This document shows positions 8,785-17,742 of a stretch of 64,000 nucleotides of DNA, piece by piece (the stretch's first letter is position 1; each line of letters begins with the position of its first letter). Source of the DNA: an uncultured Pseudomonadota bacterium (GTDB lineage: Bacteria > Pseudomonadota > Gammaproteobacteria > Steroidobacterales > Steroidobacteraceae); contig CAIKMS010000008.1 of NCBI GenBank assembly GCA_903828595.1, forward strand, positions 186,001-250,000. Direction: 5' to 3'. The notes under the pieces were generated by a model. The model saw only the letters and a program-made list of their open reading frames with translations, had not been told where the DNA came from and did not search any database. Made by a program: the position numbers and the translations under genes.

Positions 8785-9165
8785 TCAGGCCGCGTCAATT
8801 TCGGCAAAAGTCTCGCGCGCTATTCGAAAACTATCGACAGCTGCCGGGATACCGACATAGATTCCTACCTGAAGCAGCACCTCACGAATTTTTTCGCGAG
8901 ACACGCCATTGTTCAGAGCGCCGCGAATGTGGGCTTTGAGTTCGTGTGGCCGGTTCAGCGCACTGATCATGGCCAAATTGATAAGGCTACGCTCCGAGCG
9001 CTCCAATCCTTCTCGTCCCCAAACAGCACCCCAGCAGTACTCAGTCACCAGTTCCTGTAGTGGTTGGTTGAAATCGTCCATGCTGTCGAGCGCTTTTTTT
9101 ACATAGGCTTCGCCTAGTACTTCGGTGCGAATTTTTAAACCCTTCTTAAACAGTTCGCTCGACAT
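8785..9165 (-). CDS. Carboxymuconolactone decarboxylase family protein
   Basis: A 126-residue protein of the all-helical CMD/AhpD-like superfamily, recognisable by NLAMISALNRPHELKAHIRGALNNG and EVLLQVGIYVGIPAAVDSFRIA, which match the PcaC-type pattern. PcaC decarboxylates 4-carboxymuconolactone in the protocatechuate ortho pathway. Relatives without that activity are common in catabolic clusters, and no other ortho-pathway gene is present, so the exact reaction is open. The frame extends to 9330, but that would overlap the next gene; the ATG at 9165 with an upstream GGAG gives the family's normal length. Confidence 0.8.
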   Translation of the reverse strand: MSSELFKKGLKIRTEVLGEAYVKKALDSMDDFNQPLQELVTEYCWGAVWGREGLERSERSLINLAMISALNRPHELKAHIRGALNNGVSREKIREVLLQVGIYVGIPAAVDSFRIARETFAEIDAA

Positions 9166-9229
9166 GGCAGATGCTCCAAGAGATGACAAAAGGTCGGTGA
9201 ACGGGGTGGTCGGTCGGTCCTGAGGCGTT

Positions 9230-9982
9230 CTAAGCCGAGGCAAGAAATCCTCCATCCACATGCAGGATTTCTCCGCTAATGAACGAGGCGGCATCGCTGA
9301 GTAAAAATAGTGATGCGTGGGTGGCATCATCCTGATGGCCTAAGCGCCGCAGTGGAATGCGTCCGGTGCGACGCTCGTACTCTTCGATGGGTGTGATGGC
9401 TACCGCGCCCGGCGTTGGAATTGAGCCGGGAGCCAGTGCGTTGACCCGGACCCGACGCGGGCCTAGTTCAGCGGCCAGCGTGCGTGTCAGGGTCGCTATG
9501 GCTCCCTTGACGAGACTGTAAACAGCAGTGCCGGCAAAACCGCGCTCGCCGGTTGGGGAGGCCATGTTCAGTATGACTCCACCTACTTGCGGATCCATGT
9601 GTTTGAGGAGCGCTTGCACTCCCCAGATCGAGCCTTTGATACCGATCGACAGCATTTGATCCAGTAGGGCGTCGTCAACGCTGTCAATGGGATCGTAGCG
9701 TATCAACATGGCATTGTTGACCACGGCATCTATGCGACCAATGCGCGAGGCAGCGCTGGCAAAGGCGTGGCGATCTGCCACGTCGACGTGGGCGGTTTGG
9801 ATGGCAGGGCTCAGCGTATGCAGTTCAGCCAGTAAGGCCTCATCCCGATCAAAAGCCGTCACGTGCGCGCCACTGGCTTGTGCGCCTAACGCCAAGGCGC
9901 GGCCGAGGCCTCTTCCCGCACCCGTGATGAGCACCGATTTGCCGGACAGATCGAAGGTGGCGGCTGATGCGCTTGAAATCAC
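9230..9982 (-). CDS. Short-chain dehydrogenase/reductase (SDR family oxidoreductase)
   Basis: A 250-residue classical SDR with TGAGRGLG as cofactor loop, the NNAM variant of the NNAG motif, the catalytic YSLVK (YxxxK) and a normal C-terminal HVDGGFLASA. It probably interconverts an alcohol and a ketone with NAD(P). The start is a GTG at 9982 with AAGGAG 5 bases upstream, a strong and well-spaced site that decides the start. It is 14 bases downstream of the PQQ alcohol dehydrogenase gene and therefore likely in the same transcript. The substitution in NNAG is at the fourth position and should not abolish folding. Confidence 0.85.
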   Translation of the reverse strand: MISSASAATFDLSGKSVLITGAGRGLGRALALGAQASGAHVTAFDRDEALLAELHTLSPAIQTAHVDVADRHAFASAASRIGRIDAVVNNAMLIRYDPIDSVDDALLDQMLSIGIKGSIWGVQALLKHMDPQVGGVILNMASPTGERGFAGTAVYSLVKGAIATLTRTLAAELGPRRVRVNALAPGSIPTPGAVAITPIEEYERRTGRIPLRRLGHQDDATHASLFLLSDAASFISGEILHVDGGFLASA

Positions 9983-9996
9983 GAATACTCCTTAAC

Positions 9997-12105
9997 TTAG
10001 TGATTCGCTGCGGCGGCGGTTTGCGCCGCATAGCCTTGTTGCGCTCGCGAAATCACAAAGGCGCGCACGGCCTGAGTTCGGGTGACTCCCAGGCTATCGC
10101 CCCATGCGATCATGCCTTGGTTTTTCAGCGCGCCTTTGTTGACGATGGCGTCCCATAGCGCGTCGTCTTTTAAGGCAGCACTGGCGCGTAAGTCGGGCAA
10201 CAAACTGCCGCCGTAAGCGCCGTCTCCGTGGCAACCACCACAGTAACGAGCGTAGGTGACCGCGCCTTGCGCCACTAAGTCTGCGGCTGGAATTTCGGTA
10301 GGAGGCGCGGGTAGCGGTTTAACGGAAGCCATTTCAACGGCCGGCAGCGACGCTGTGCCGTCTAAGGCAAAAGTCAGGATCCGGCTACGGTTCGGCAGAC
10401 GTCCGGATTTGAACGCCAGTTCACCGCCGACCAACGGAAATACGCCGCCCCAACCCGCCAATATCGTCACGTATTGTTTGCCATTGACGGAGTACGCCAT
10501 CGGCGCGGCGATAATGCCAGTCTGGGCGGCAAATGACCAAAGCGGTTGGCCATTGCTGGCTTGATAGGCTAAAAACTCACCGTTTGCTGTCCCCTGAAAG
10601 ACCAGATCACCGGCGGTAGCCAGCGAGCCGCCGTTCCATGGACCGGGATGATCCGCCCGCCACACCTCTCGTCCGGCGACAGGATCCCAAGCGATCAGTG
10701 CACCTTTTAAGCTGCCGATAATCGCGGCTTTGATATTAGGGTCTTGCGGCAGCGAGGTGGTGGCCAGATCCACGCCCATATTGAGGCCGACGGGCTCTTC
10801 TTTAAAATCTTTGTCCTTCAAATAGGGGAAGGGTGCTTGCTGCTCGGGAATATAGACCAGTCCGGTCTGCGGACTGTAGGACATCGGCTGCCAGTTATGC
10901 GCCCCTAATCCGCCGGGTTGAGCCACAAACAGCTTGCCGGATTGGTCATAGCGCGCCTCTGGATTGACTTGTGGTCGGCCGGTCTTTAGGTCGATACCGG
11001 TTGACCAGTTAACGGGCACGAAGGCATTGGCCGATAACAGCTGACCGTTTGTGCGATCGAGGACATAAAAGTAGCCGTTCTTGTTGGCTTGTAGAATGAC
11101 CTTCCGATCCTGCCCATTGATTTTTAAATTCGTCAGCGACAGATTCTGATCGGCATCGTAATCCCAGACGTCGCTGGGGGTCGTTTGGTAGTGCCAGGCA
11201 TACGAGCCGTCTTTAATGTGAAGCGCCATGATGGAAGCGGTGTATAACGCATCACCGCGCTCGCCACCCTCCAGTGGCCCGGACCAAGGTGCCGCGTTAC
11301 CGGTACCAAAGTACACCAATCCTAATTGCGGATCGTAGGACAGCGAGTTCCAGACCGTGCCGCCACCGCCGTCTTTCCACCACTGCCCCGTCCAGGTTGT
11401 GGCAGCGCGTCGCATCGCGTCATTTTCAAAGGGTTTGGCGGGGTTGTCTGGAACCGTGTAAAACCGCCACAGCCGCTTACCCGAGCGCGTGTCATAGGCA
11501 CTTACATAACCTCGTACCCCAAATTCACCGCCTGCATTGCCGATGATGACTCGATTGCCAGCGACCAACGGTGCACCGGTAATGGCATAAGGCCTTTTAC
11601 CTTCGCCGGTAGCGGCTGACCAAAGCAGCTTGCCGTTATGGCGATTCAGCGCTATCAATCGCCCGTCCAAAGTGCCGACAAACACTCGATCGGTGGTAAC
11701 GGCAACACCGCGATTAACCACGTCACAGCACACGTGAGCGGCAACCTCACCCGGGACTTTCGGATCAAATTGCCATAACAATTTACCGCTATCGGCGCGC
11801 AGCGCTTGCACTTTGCTCCACGCACTGGTGGTGTACATCACGCCATCTACGACCACCGGAGTGGCTTCTTGGCCTCGATGGGTGTCAAAGTCGTACGACC
11901 ACGCGAGTCGGAGATTTTTTACATTGTTGGCATTGATGTTGGACAGCGGACTAAAGCGGGTATCGTCCGCACCGTGCCCAGTTACCGCCCAATTACCAGG
12001 CTTACTGCTCATTGCCGCGGTTTCTTTAACTTCGCCTGCAGCAGCCAATGCAAGGCTTGTAGCTAACACACCGCTGATCATCACTAAGGTTTGCATCACT
12101 CGCAT
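9997..12105 (-). CDS. PQQ-dependent alcohol dehydrogenase with C-terminal cytochrome c (quinohaemoprotein)
   Basis: About 702 residues. After a signal peptide (TLVMISGVLATSLALAAAG) comes an eight-bladed PQQ propeller with repeated Trp-docking segments such as NGKLLWSAATGEGKRPYAITGA. It includes the vicinal cysteine pair AAHVCCDV that marks PQQ alcohol dehydrogenases. The last ~90 residues form a mono-haem cytochrome c domain with CGGCH. The enzyme should work in the periplasm, oxidising alcohols and passing electrons through its haem to the respiratory chain. The frame is open to 12132; I prefer the ATG at 12105 (GAGGA upstream), which leaves a standard signal peptide. The SDR downstream could process the aldehyde/ketone. 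PQQ biosynthesis genes are not in the window. Confidence 0.9.
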   Translation of the reverse strand: MRVMQTLVMISGVLATSLALAAAGEVKETAAMSSKPGNWAVTGHGADDTRFSPLSNINANNVKNLRLAWSYDFDTHRGQEATPVVVDGVMYTTSAWSKVQALRADSGKLLWQFDPKVPGEVAAHVCCDVVNRGVAVTTDRVFVGTLDGRLIALNRHNGKLLWSAATGEGKRPYAITGAPLVAGNRVIIGNAGGEFGVRGYVSAYDTRSGKRLWRFYTVPDNPAKPFENDAMRRAATTWTGQWWKDGGGGTVWNSLSYDPQLGLVYFGTGNAAPWSGPLEGGERGDALYTASIMALHIKDGSYAWHYQTTPSDVWDYDADQNLSLTNLKINGQDRKVILQANKNGYFYVLDRTNGQLLSANAFVPVNWSTGIDLKTGRPQVNPEARYDQSGKLFVAQPGGLGAHNWQPMSYSPQTGLVYIPEQQAPFPYLKDKDFKEEPVGLNMGVDLATTSLPQDPNIKAAIIGSLKGALIAWDPVAGREVWRADHPGPWNGGSLATAGDLVFQGTANGEFLAYQASNGQPLWSFAAQTGIIAAPMAYSVNGKQYVTILAGWGGVFPLVGGELAFKSGRLPNRSRILTFALDGTASLPAVEMASVKPLPAPPTEIPAADLVAQGAVTYARYCGGCHGDGAYGGSLLPDLRASAALKDDALWDAIVNKGALKNQGMIAWGDSLGVTRTQAVRAFVISRAQQGYAAQTAAAANH

Positions 12106-12350
12106 AGGGATAGAATTCCTCGCTGGTCGCATCAGACTGAGAGCGACTTGATCCTAACAAGGAGTGTAGGGCACGGCTATACCAAGGGTGCGCGATGTTT
12201 GGGTTAACGAGTGTTTTATTCAGGAATTCACAGGATTTATTGACAATACCTACTTTGCTGCACGGATTATCGCAGTGCAATTTCTCTGTCGGTTGAATGA
12301 GCGAACTCAGTGTCGCTAGCGTTAACGGTCAATCGACTAAGGAGACACCC

Positions 12351-12890
12351 ATGGGACAAGTAATTTTTGGCCAACCCGATGACGGAATTATTCAGACCTC
12401 GTACATTGTTCCTGATATGCATAAAGCCATTGAGCACTGGATTAAAAAGCTCAAGGTGGGTCCGTGGTTCATCATCCCGCAGTTTACCGGTGTGGATCCG
12501 CTTTATCGCGGCGCAGCATCCGAGGCGGAAATTACGATTGCGATGTCGTTCTCTGGGCATATGAATATCGAATTGATCTCAATGAATAACGATGCTCCAT
12601 CGGTTTATAAAGAGCATGCAGAGCGACGTGGCTTCGGGTTCCATCACTGGGGCGTTGCCACCTGGAACTTTGACGCCGACGTGGCTCGCTATCAGGCGGA
12701 GGGCCACGAGCTCGCGTTCCTTGCGAAGGTGCCAAGTGGCGGACGCGTGGGCTATATGGACACCACCGCCGTCCTGCCGGGTTACGTGGAGTTTATTGAG
12801 CTGGGTGGAGATTTCGAGGAGATTTTTGGACGCTTCCATCAAGCCAGCATAAACTGGGATGGTCGGGATCCGATTCGATCCTTCATCTGA
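12351..12890 (+). CDS. VOC superfamily (glyoxalase/dioxygenase-fold) protein
   Basis: A 179-residue vicinal-oxygen-chelate-fold protein. The N-terminal beta-alpha-beta module IIQTSYIVPDMHKAIEHWIK and the second-half motif GFHHWGVATWNFDADVARYQ followed by GYVEFIELGG are typical of the Glyoxalase_4 type. The metal ligands would be His in FHHWG and Glu in VEFIE. It may be an isomerase, epimerase (methylmalonyl-CoA-epimerase-like) or dioxygenase. ATG 12351 has AAGGAG at good spacing; upstream in-frame start codons are not supported. It precedes the acetoacetyl-CoA synthetase gene, so a role in acyl or keto-acid metabolism is possible. Confidence 0.78.
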   Translation: MGQVIFGQPDDGIIQTSYIVPDMHKAIEHWIKKLKVGPWFIIPQFTGVDPLYRGAASEAEITIAMSFSGHMNIELISMNNDAPSVYKEHAERRGFGFHHWGVATWNFDADVARYQAEGHELAFLAKVPSGGRVGYMDTTAVLPGYVEFIELGGDFEEIFGRFHQASINWDGRDPIRSFI

Positions 12891-12922
12891 GATTTATGCG
12901 CATGAATAAGCTAAGGCCGTGG

Positions 12923-12947
12923 CACCGCGCCGTCATCGCGCGCGGTG
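12923..12947. other. Hairpin between the VOC gene and the acetoacetyl-CoA synthetase gene
   Basis: Perfect 8-base arms CACCGCGC and GCGCGGTG are separated by 9 bases. No T run follows on the plus strand. It may slow transcription, stabilise one end of the mRNA, or be a weak terminator for the VOC gene. Confidence 0.4.
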
Positions 12948-12987
12948 ACACAGTATTGCAAACAACCCATCTGGCGAGCTCACCCCT

Positions 12988-15003
12988 ATGATTTCGGTTA
13001 AAGAGGGTGAATTACTCTGGACGCCAAGCCCCGAGCGGCTGTCGTCCGCCAATCTGACGGCGTATTTGGCTTGGTTAGAGGGTAAGGGCCGGCACTTTGA
13101 CTCTTATAAGAATCTTTGGGAGTGGTCGGTCAATGACCTCGAGGGTTTTTGGGGGTCCATTTGGGAATACTTTGATGTTAAAACCTCAAAGCCCTACGAG
13201 CGCGTTCTTGGTCGGCGTGAGATGCCAGGCGCGCAATGGTTTCCGGGCTCGATGCTCAACTACGCCGAGCATGCCCTGCGGCATGAGCGGCCGGGTGTGG
13301 ATGCACTGGTTTATCTGAGTGAGCGACATGCGCTGAAGACGGTCTCGTGGACTGAACTGGGCGCCAAGGTACGTCGCTTGGCCACTAATTTGCGGGAAAT
13401 GGGACTGCAGCGCGGTGATCGCGTGGTGGCCTATTTACCCAATACGCCCGAGGCAGCGATAGCCATGCTGGCCACGACCAGCCTGGGTGCAATTTGGTCG
13501 AGTTGTGGTCCGGATTTTGGACCTCGTGGAGTGGTTGATCGCTTCGCGCAGCTTGAGCCAAAGTTTATGTTTTGTGTGGATGGGTATCAGTACGGCGGCA
13601 AAATCTATGACCGCCGCGGCGAACTTAAAACCATTTTGTCGGAGTTGCCGACCCTAGAAAAGGTGGTCTTTTTACGTCATATCGCGCCGGATGATTCGAC
13701 CGTCCCTTCGCCTTGCGCCATCAGTTGGGACGAGGCTTTAGCGGGTGCTGAGGTGCCTGCGGCTAGTTTTGTATATGAACAGGTGCCTTTTGCGCATCCG
13801 TTATGGATTCTATTTTCCTCAGGTACGACGGGCTTGCCAAAGGCGATCATCCATTGTCATGGTGGAATGGTGGTTGAACAGCTTAAAGCCATTACTCTGC
13901 AGATGGATATGCATGCCAGACAGCGCATGTTCTTCTACACCACCACTGGTTGGATGATGTGGAACTTTTTGGTAAGTGCGTTATTAGTTGATGTGGTTCC
14001 GGTCCTGTATGACGGTAATCCGGCCTATCCGGAGCCGGACGTGCTGTGGCGTATGGCGGATGAAACAGGGGCGAGTTATTTTGGCGCAAGTCCGACATAC
14101 ATCAACATTCTCGAGAAGGCCGGTATCGTCCCTCGTGAGCGATATGCGCTGAAATCATTGCGTTCTCTGGTGCTCGCCGGGTCGCCCGTGACCGCTGAGT
14201 GTATGGCCTGGGTCTATAAAAACGTCGGTGAGCACATTTGGGCCTCTTCCGGCAGTGGCGGCACGGACGTGTGTACTGGGATGGTCGGTGGTGCGGTGAC
14301 CCAGCCGGTGTATGCCGGAGAAATTCAGGCGCGGCAGTTAGGCGTTGCGGCACACGCTTTTGATGAGCAGGGCAACGAGATCATCGGCGAAGTCGGTGAG
14401 TTGGTGTTGACGCAGCCCATGCCCTCCATGCCGGTCGGTTTTTGGAATGACCCGGACGGTAGCCGCTATCTGTCCTCGTACTTTGACCAATACCCAGGCG
14501 TCTGGCGACACGGTGATTTCTTCCGGGTCAATGAACGCGGGGGATGTTTTGTTCTGGGACGCTCGGATGCTACGTTGAATCGCTTTGGCATTCGTATAGG
14601 GACGGCCGAGGTCTATAGGTCGTTGCTGAACGTGCCTGAGGTGGAGGATGCCTTAATCGTTAATCTGGATTTGCCGGGTGGGCATTTCTTCATGCCGCTG
14701 TTTGTGAAGTTGCGCGGCGAGCACCTCATGACCGAGTCATTGCAGGATCGGATTCGTGCTCAGATGCGCAAAGACTATTCACCGCGGCATGTGCCCGACA
14801 AGATCTTTACAGTGCCGGCGATACCTTACACGTTGACCGGTAAAAAAATGGAAGTGCCTGTGCGGCGTATTCTCATGGGCATGGCACCTGAAAAGGCCGC
14901 GAACGGAGCCGCCATGGCTAACGTGGAGTCGTTAGCTTTCTATATTAACTACGCGCGCACCCAAAACGACTACTCGCTGGGAGCGCCCACGGCGTCAGCT
15001 TGA
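12988..15003 (+). CDS. aacS: Acetoacetate-CoA ligase (acetoacetyl-CoA synthetase)
   Basis: A 671-residue ANL-superfamily ligase, the usual length for acetoacetyl-CoA synthetases. The N-terminal ACS-type region has DFKTSKPYERVL-like sequence and AQWFPGSMLNYAEH. The AMP-binding P-loop is LFSSGTTGLPKAIIHCHGG, followed by TTTGWMMWN, and the adenylate motif WRHGDF. The C-terminal catalytic Lys is in YTLTGKKMEVPV. It activates acetoacetate (or another beta-keto acid) to the CoA thioester in the cytoplasm. Its 3' end overlaps the convergent AraC-family gene by 34 bases. The start ATG has only a weak upstream site. Some relatives accept longer 3-oxo acids, so the substrate in this cluster could be a ring-derived keto acid. 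Confidence 0.9.
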   Translation: MISVKEGELLWTPSPERLSSANLTAYLAWLEGKGRHFDSYKNLWEWSVNDLEGFWGSIWEYFDVKTSKPYERVLGRREMPGAQWFPGSMLNYAEHALRHERPGVDALVYLSERHALKTVSWTELGAKVRRLATNLREMGLQRGDRVVAYLPNTPEAAIAMLATTSLGAIWSSCGPDFGPRGVVDRFAQLEPKFMFCVDGYQYGGKIYDRRGELKTILSELPTLEKVVFLRHIAPDDSTVPSPCAISWDEALAGAEVPAASFVYEQVPFAHPLWILFSSGTTGLPKAIIHCHGGMVVEQLKAITLQMDMHARQRMFFYTTTGWMMWNFLVSALLVDVVPVLYDGNPAYPEPDVLWRMADETGASYFGASPTYINILEKAGIVPRERYALKSLRSLVLAGSPVTAECMAWVYKNVGEHIWASSGSGGTDVCTGMVGGAVTQPVYAGEIQARQLGVAAHAFDEQGNEIIGEVGELVLTQPMPSMPVGFWNDPDGSRYLSSYFDQYPGVWRHGDFFRVNERGGCFVLGRSDATLNRFGIRIGTAEVYRSLLNVPEVEDALIVNLDLPGGHFFMPLFVKLRGEHLMTESLQDRIRAQMRKDYSPRHVPDKIFTVPAIPYTLTGKKMEVPVRRILMGMAPEKAANGAAMANVESLAFYINYARTQNDYSLGAPTASA

Positions 15004-15968
15004 TCCCAGGCCGCCTGACCCCGCGCTTGACGATACTCTCGCGGGGTTGCGCCAAACTTAGCGCGAAATACCCGGCCAAAATGCGTGGGGCTATTGAAGC
15101 CGTGATCAAAGGCGATGGCCGTTACGCTCCGACCGCGTTGACTCGAGGAAATCAGTGCTGCAGCACACGCGTCGAGTCGACGTCGTAGGATATAGCGAGC
15201 CACCGTCTCATCTTCACCTGCGAACAAATGGTGTAAGTAGCGCGGTGTGATCTTGCAGGCTACCGCCACCCGCGTGGGGGTTAGATCGGGGTCGTGAAGG
15301 TGGACTTCGATGTAATTGACGATGCGGGTACGATGTAGCATGCCCAGTGAGGAATGATCAGACTGTACGCGTGGAATATCGGCGTACGCGGCACTGAGCA
15401 TATCGATCACAGCTACCGACGCGCGTTCCGCCGCGGCTGGTTCCAGCCCATGACGGCACTCGGTCCAGTAGTTAATCAGTAATCGTGACAGCAATCCGCT
15501 GGTGCCCTGCGTTCCTTTCATCGGTACGGCGACCAGGCCTTCCGGACAGGCGATTTGACGGCGTAATTTGCTATGTGGAATGCCCACGACCAGCGTTCGA
15601 TTGGGGCCGCGGTAAACGACCTCATAGGGCTTGGTGTTATCTAACAGGGTGTAGTCGCCAGTTTTTAAGAGCGCTTCACGGCCACCCTGACGGTTGGTGC
15701 TGTCGCCGTCCAACTGCAGGTGCAGGAAGAAATAAGCATCGGTGGCTCGTGAGACCAAGCCGCGGCACTGACGTACCACGCGGTCATCCGAATACAGCTC
15801 CGTCAGCGAGATATCGCCGACCATAGCACTCGCCAGCGTGCCTTTGAGAGCACGAAAATCCACGTACTCTGGCGAGCTCGCGCTTCTTTCTGGTTTGAAA
15901 TCGGACAGAGGGGGTAGCTTGTGTTGTTGATACAGACCCGAGGTCAGGACCGATTCGTTGACAGCCAT
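14970..15968 (-). CDS. AraC-family transcriptional regulator
   Basis: A 332-residue regulator. The N-terminal ~200 residues are an AraC-binding-like (cupin-related) sensor with QCRGLVSRATDAYFFLHLQLDG. The C-terminal ~100 residues contain two helix-turn-helix units: DLTPTRVAVACKITPRYLHH and SVTAIAFDHGFNSPTHFGRVF, then KFGATPREYR. This is the NahR/XylS-like architecture common for regulators of aromatic catabolism. ATG 15968 has AAGGA 5 bases upstream. It is divergent from the aromatic-acid transporter across a 445-base region with inverted repeats, so it likely controls that transporter; the effector is unknown. Confidence 0.88.
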   Translation of the reverse strand: MAVNESVLTSGLYQQHKLPPLSDFKPERSASSPEYVDFRALKGTLASAMVGDISLTELYSDDRVVRQCRGLVSRATDAYFFLHLQLDGDSTNRQGGREALLKTGDYTLLDNTKPYEVVYRGPNRTLVVGIPHSKLRRQIACPEGLVAVPMKGTQGTSGLLSRLLINYWTECRHGLEPAAAERASVAVIDMLSAAYADIPRVQSDHSSLGMLHRTRIVNYIEVHLHDPDLTPTRVAVACKITPRYLHHLFAGEDETVARYILRRRLDACAAALISSSQRGRSVTAIAFDHGFNSPTHFGRVFRAKFGATPREYRQARGQAAWDQADAVGAPSE

Positions 15969-16074
15969 AGGTATCCTTATCCAGTCGTCTCGCGGTGATC
16001 GCTTCCTCTTTTATAAGATATAAAAAAAATACCGCACTAATGCGTTATGCAGATGAGAGCTATCTGTTCACCGA

Positions 16075-16092
16075 ATTGAGACGCAACTCAAT
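16075..16092. promoter_or_regulatory. Inverted repeat ATTGAG-N6-CTCAAT, candidate operator
   Basis: Perfect 6-base arms around a 6-base spacer ACGCAA, lying in the divergent region of the AraC regulator and MFS genes. The spacer includes most of the repeated GACGCAAC element. Confidence 0.4.
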
Positions 16093-16135
16093 GTTTTAAC
16101 GCCAGAAATGTGCAGCCGCTGGATGTATTGCGACG

Positions 16136-16159
16136 CAACAATTGAGCTGCTCATTGTTG
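16136..16159. promoter_or_regulatory. Near-perfect 24-base palindrome, candidate operator
   Basis: The sequence reads CAACAA-T-TGAGC-T-GCTCA-TTGTTG: two nested inverted arms with one bulged base. It directly follows the second GACGCAAC copy. A dimeric regulator site or a small hairpin is possible. Confidence 0.4.
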
Positions 16160-16413
16160 GTTGAATTCCCATATCCCTCACTGTGGAGTTCCTTTCGCGC
16201 GCCGCATTGCATCATGAATGACGTAGTTGCCGTATGCCGAGGGCTTTAGGCTGGGTTCATCTGCTTGAAGGCGTTGATGGTCACTCCTAAATTGGGCCAC
16301 TAAAGCGGCTGGCAGACTGTTTATAAGGTCCGCTCAACCCTTGGTAGTGACTGACACTCTCGCGTAGCATCAAAGGGTTAACGCACGAGCCTCATTACTC
16401 ATGGGATGCACTT

Positions 16414-17742
16414 ATGTCACGGTCGGCTGAAACGATAGATCCGCTCGAGTTATTGCATCGTGGACCTATGCGACCGATGCAGATGGTGGTGGTAGCTATC
16501 TGCATCGTGCTGACTGCGCTGGATGGTTTTGATGTGCAGGCGATCAGTTTCGCCGCCCCGGGCATCGCTACTGAGTGGGGGATTAATAGAGCCGCGCTCG
16601 GTGTGGTCTTATCGATGGAACTGCTGGGCATGGCCATCGGATCCATGGTCGGTGGTGCCTTAGCCGATATTGTCGGTCGTCGTCCGATTGTCCTCGGGTG
16701 CACCACCATGATGGCAATCGGTATGTTCATGGCCTCACGCATCACCGGGTTGCAGGATCTGGAGTTGTGGCGCGTATTCACCGGTATTGGTATCGGTGGG
16801 CTTATTTCATCCACCAGTGCGGTAGCGGCCGAATTCGCCAGCGTAAAGCGTCGTGACTTATGCGTAGCCTTAATGGCAGTGGGCTTTCCGTTGGGAGCGC
16901 TGTTTGGTGGTGCGGTTGTTGTGCTCTTGCTCAAGCAAGGCGGCTGGCGTGACATTTTTTCGTTTGGCGCTCTGGTGACCTGTGCGCTGATTCCCATCGC
17001 TTACTGGTGGGTGCCTGAGTCTGTGTCGTGGCTGGTGCGTGCGCGGCCGGCCCAGGCAACAAGCCGCGTTAATCGCGCCTTATTGCGGCTCGGCTATCCA
17101 GTTGTTGAGGCGCTACCAACGCCCGTAATTAATGAGACGGCGAAGGCTGGATTCTTTGAGTTATTTCGTCCGGCGTTTCTACGCACCACGGTGTTAACCA
17201 GCCTGACGTATTTTTTGGCGATCACGACGTTTTACTTCATCGTGAAATGGGTGCCTAAAATTGTGGTGGATATGGGATTCCCGGCTTACCGGGCTGCTGG
17301 TGTCTTGGTCTGGACCAACGTGGGCGGTGCCTTGGGTGGCGCGCTATTGGGATTTTTAAGTCATCGCTACGAGGTACGCCGACTGACGGTCGTCTTGTTG
17401 ATGGGCTCGCTGATAAGCCTGACGATATTCGGTCACGGACAATCGGACTTAAACAGGTTGTCACTGGTGTGCGCGTTTTGCGGGTTTTGTGCAAACGGTG
17501 CGGTGGTAGGGATTTTCGCGATCCTGGCGCGGGCGTTCCCCACCGACTTGCGGGCCTCTGGCACGGGCTTTGTTGTGGGATCCGGACGCGGTGGCGCGAT
17601 GTTCGCGCCCATGGCGGCTGGTCTATTGTTTCAGGCCGGTTATGGTCTGCAAGGTGTGGCGATTACGATCGGTATCGGTTCGCTGTTGGCGGCTGTGTGC
17701 TTATCCGGAATCCACATTCCGGCGCGGACGGTTAGCTCATGA
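16414..17742 (+). CDS. MFS transporter, aromatic acid:H+ symporter (AAHS) type
   Basis: A 442-residue, 12-helix major facilitator protein. The first helix carries the DGFD motif (VLTALDGFDVQAISFAAPG) characteristic of PcaK/BenK/VanK-type aromatic-acid symporters. The loop 2-3 motif GGALADIVGRRP follows, and the second half has a GSGRGG segment before helix 11. It should import a benzoate-, hydroxybenzoate- or vanillate-like acid with protons across the inner membrane. Its stop overlaps the start of an alpha/beta hydrolase (ATGA), so the two are translationally coupled. The divergent AraC gene is the likely regulator. The substrate is inferred from family and neighbours. Confidence 0.88.
   Translation: MSRSAETIDPLELLHRGPMRPMQMVVVAICIVLTALDGFDVQAISFAAPGIATEWGINRAALGVVLSMELLGMAIGSMVGGALADIVGRRPIVLGCTTMMAIGMFMASRITGLQDLELWRVFTGIGIGGLISSTSAVAAEFASVKRRDLCVALMAVGFPLGALFGGAVVVLLLKQGGWRDIFSFGALVTCALIPIAYWWVPESVSWLVRARPAQATSRVNRALLRLGYPVVEALPTPVINETAKAGFFELFRPAFLRTTVLTSLTYFLAITTFYFIVKWVPKIVVDMGFPAYRAAGVLVWTNVGGALGGALLGFLSHRYEVRRLTVVLLMGSLISLTIFGHGQSDLNRLSLVCAFCGFCANGAVVGIFAILARAFPTDLRASGTGFVVGSGRGGAMFAPMAAGLLFQAGYGLQGVAITIGIGSLLAAVCLSGIHIPARTVSS

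Larger units (their letters stand above)
15969..16413. promoter_or_regulatory. Divergent control region between AraC regulator and aromatic-acid transporter
   Basis: 445 bases without a convincing gene. The region starts AT-rich beside the regulator (a run of A at 16020-16028) and contains two inverted repeats listed separately. The octamer GACGCAAC occurs twice, at 16080 and 16132. Spacing of two half-sites of this type is what AraC-family proteins usually bind. No confident -35/-10 pair was identified. Confidence 0.5.

Noticed and set aside
9166-9330. Longer N-terminus for the CMD-like protein
   Set aside because: It would overlap the SDR gene by about 100 bases; the ATG at 9165 has a ribosome site and gives the family length.
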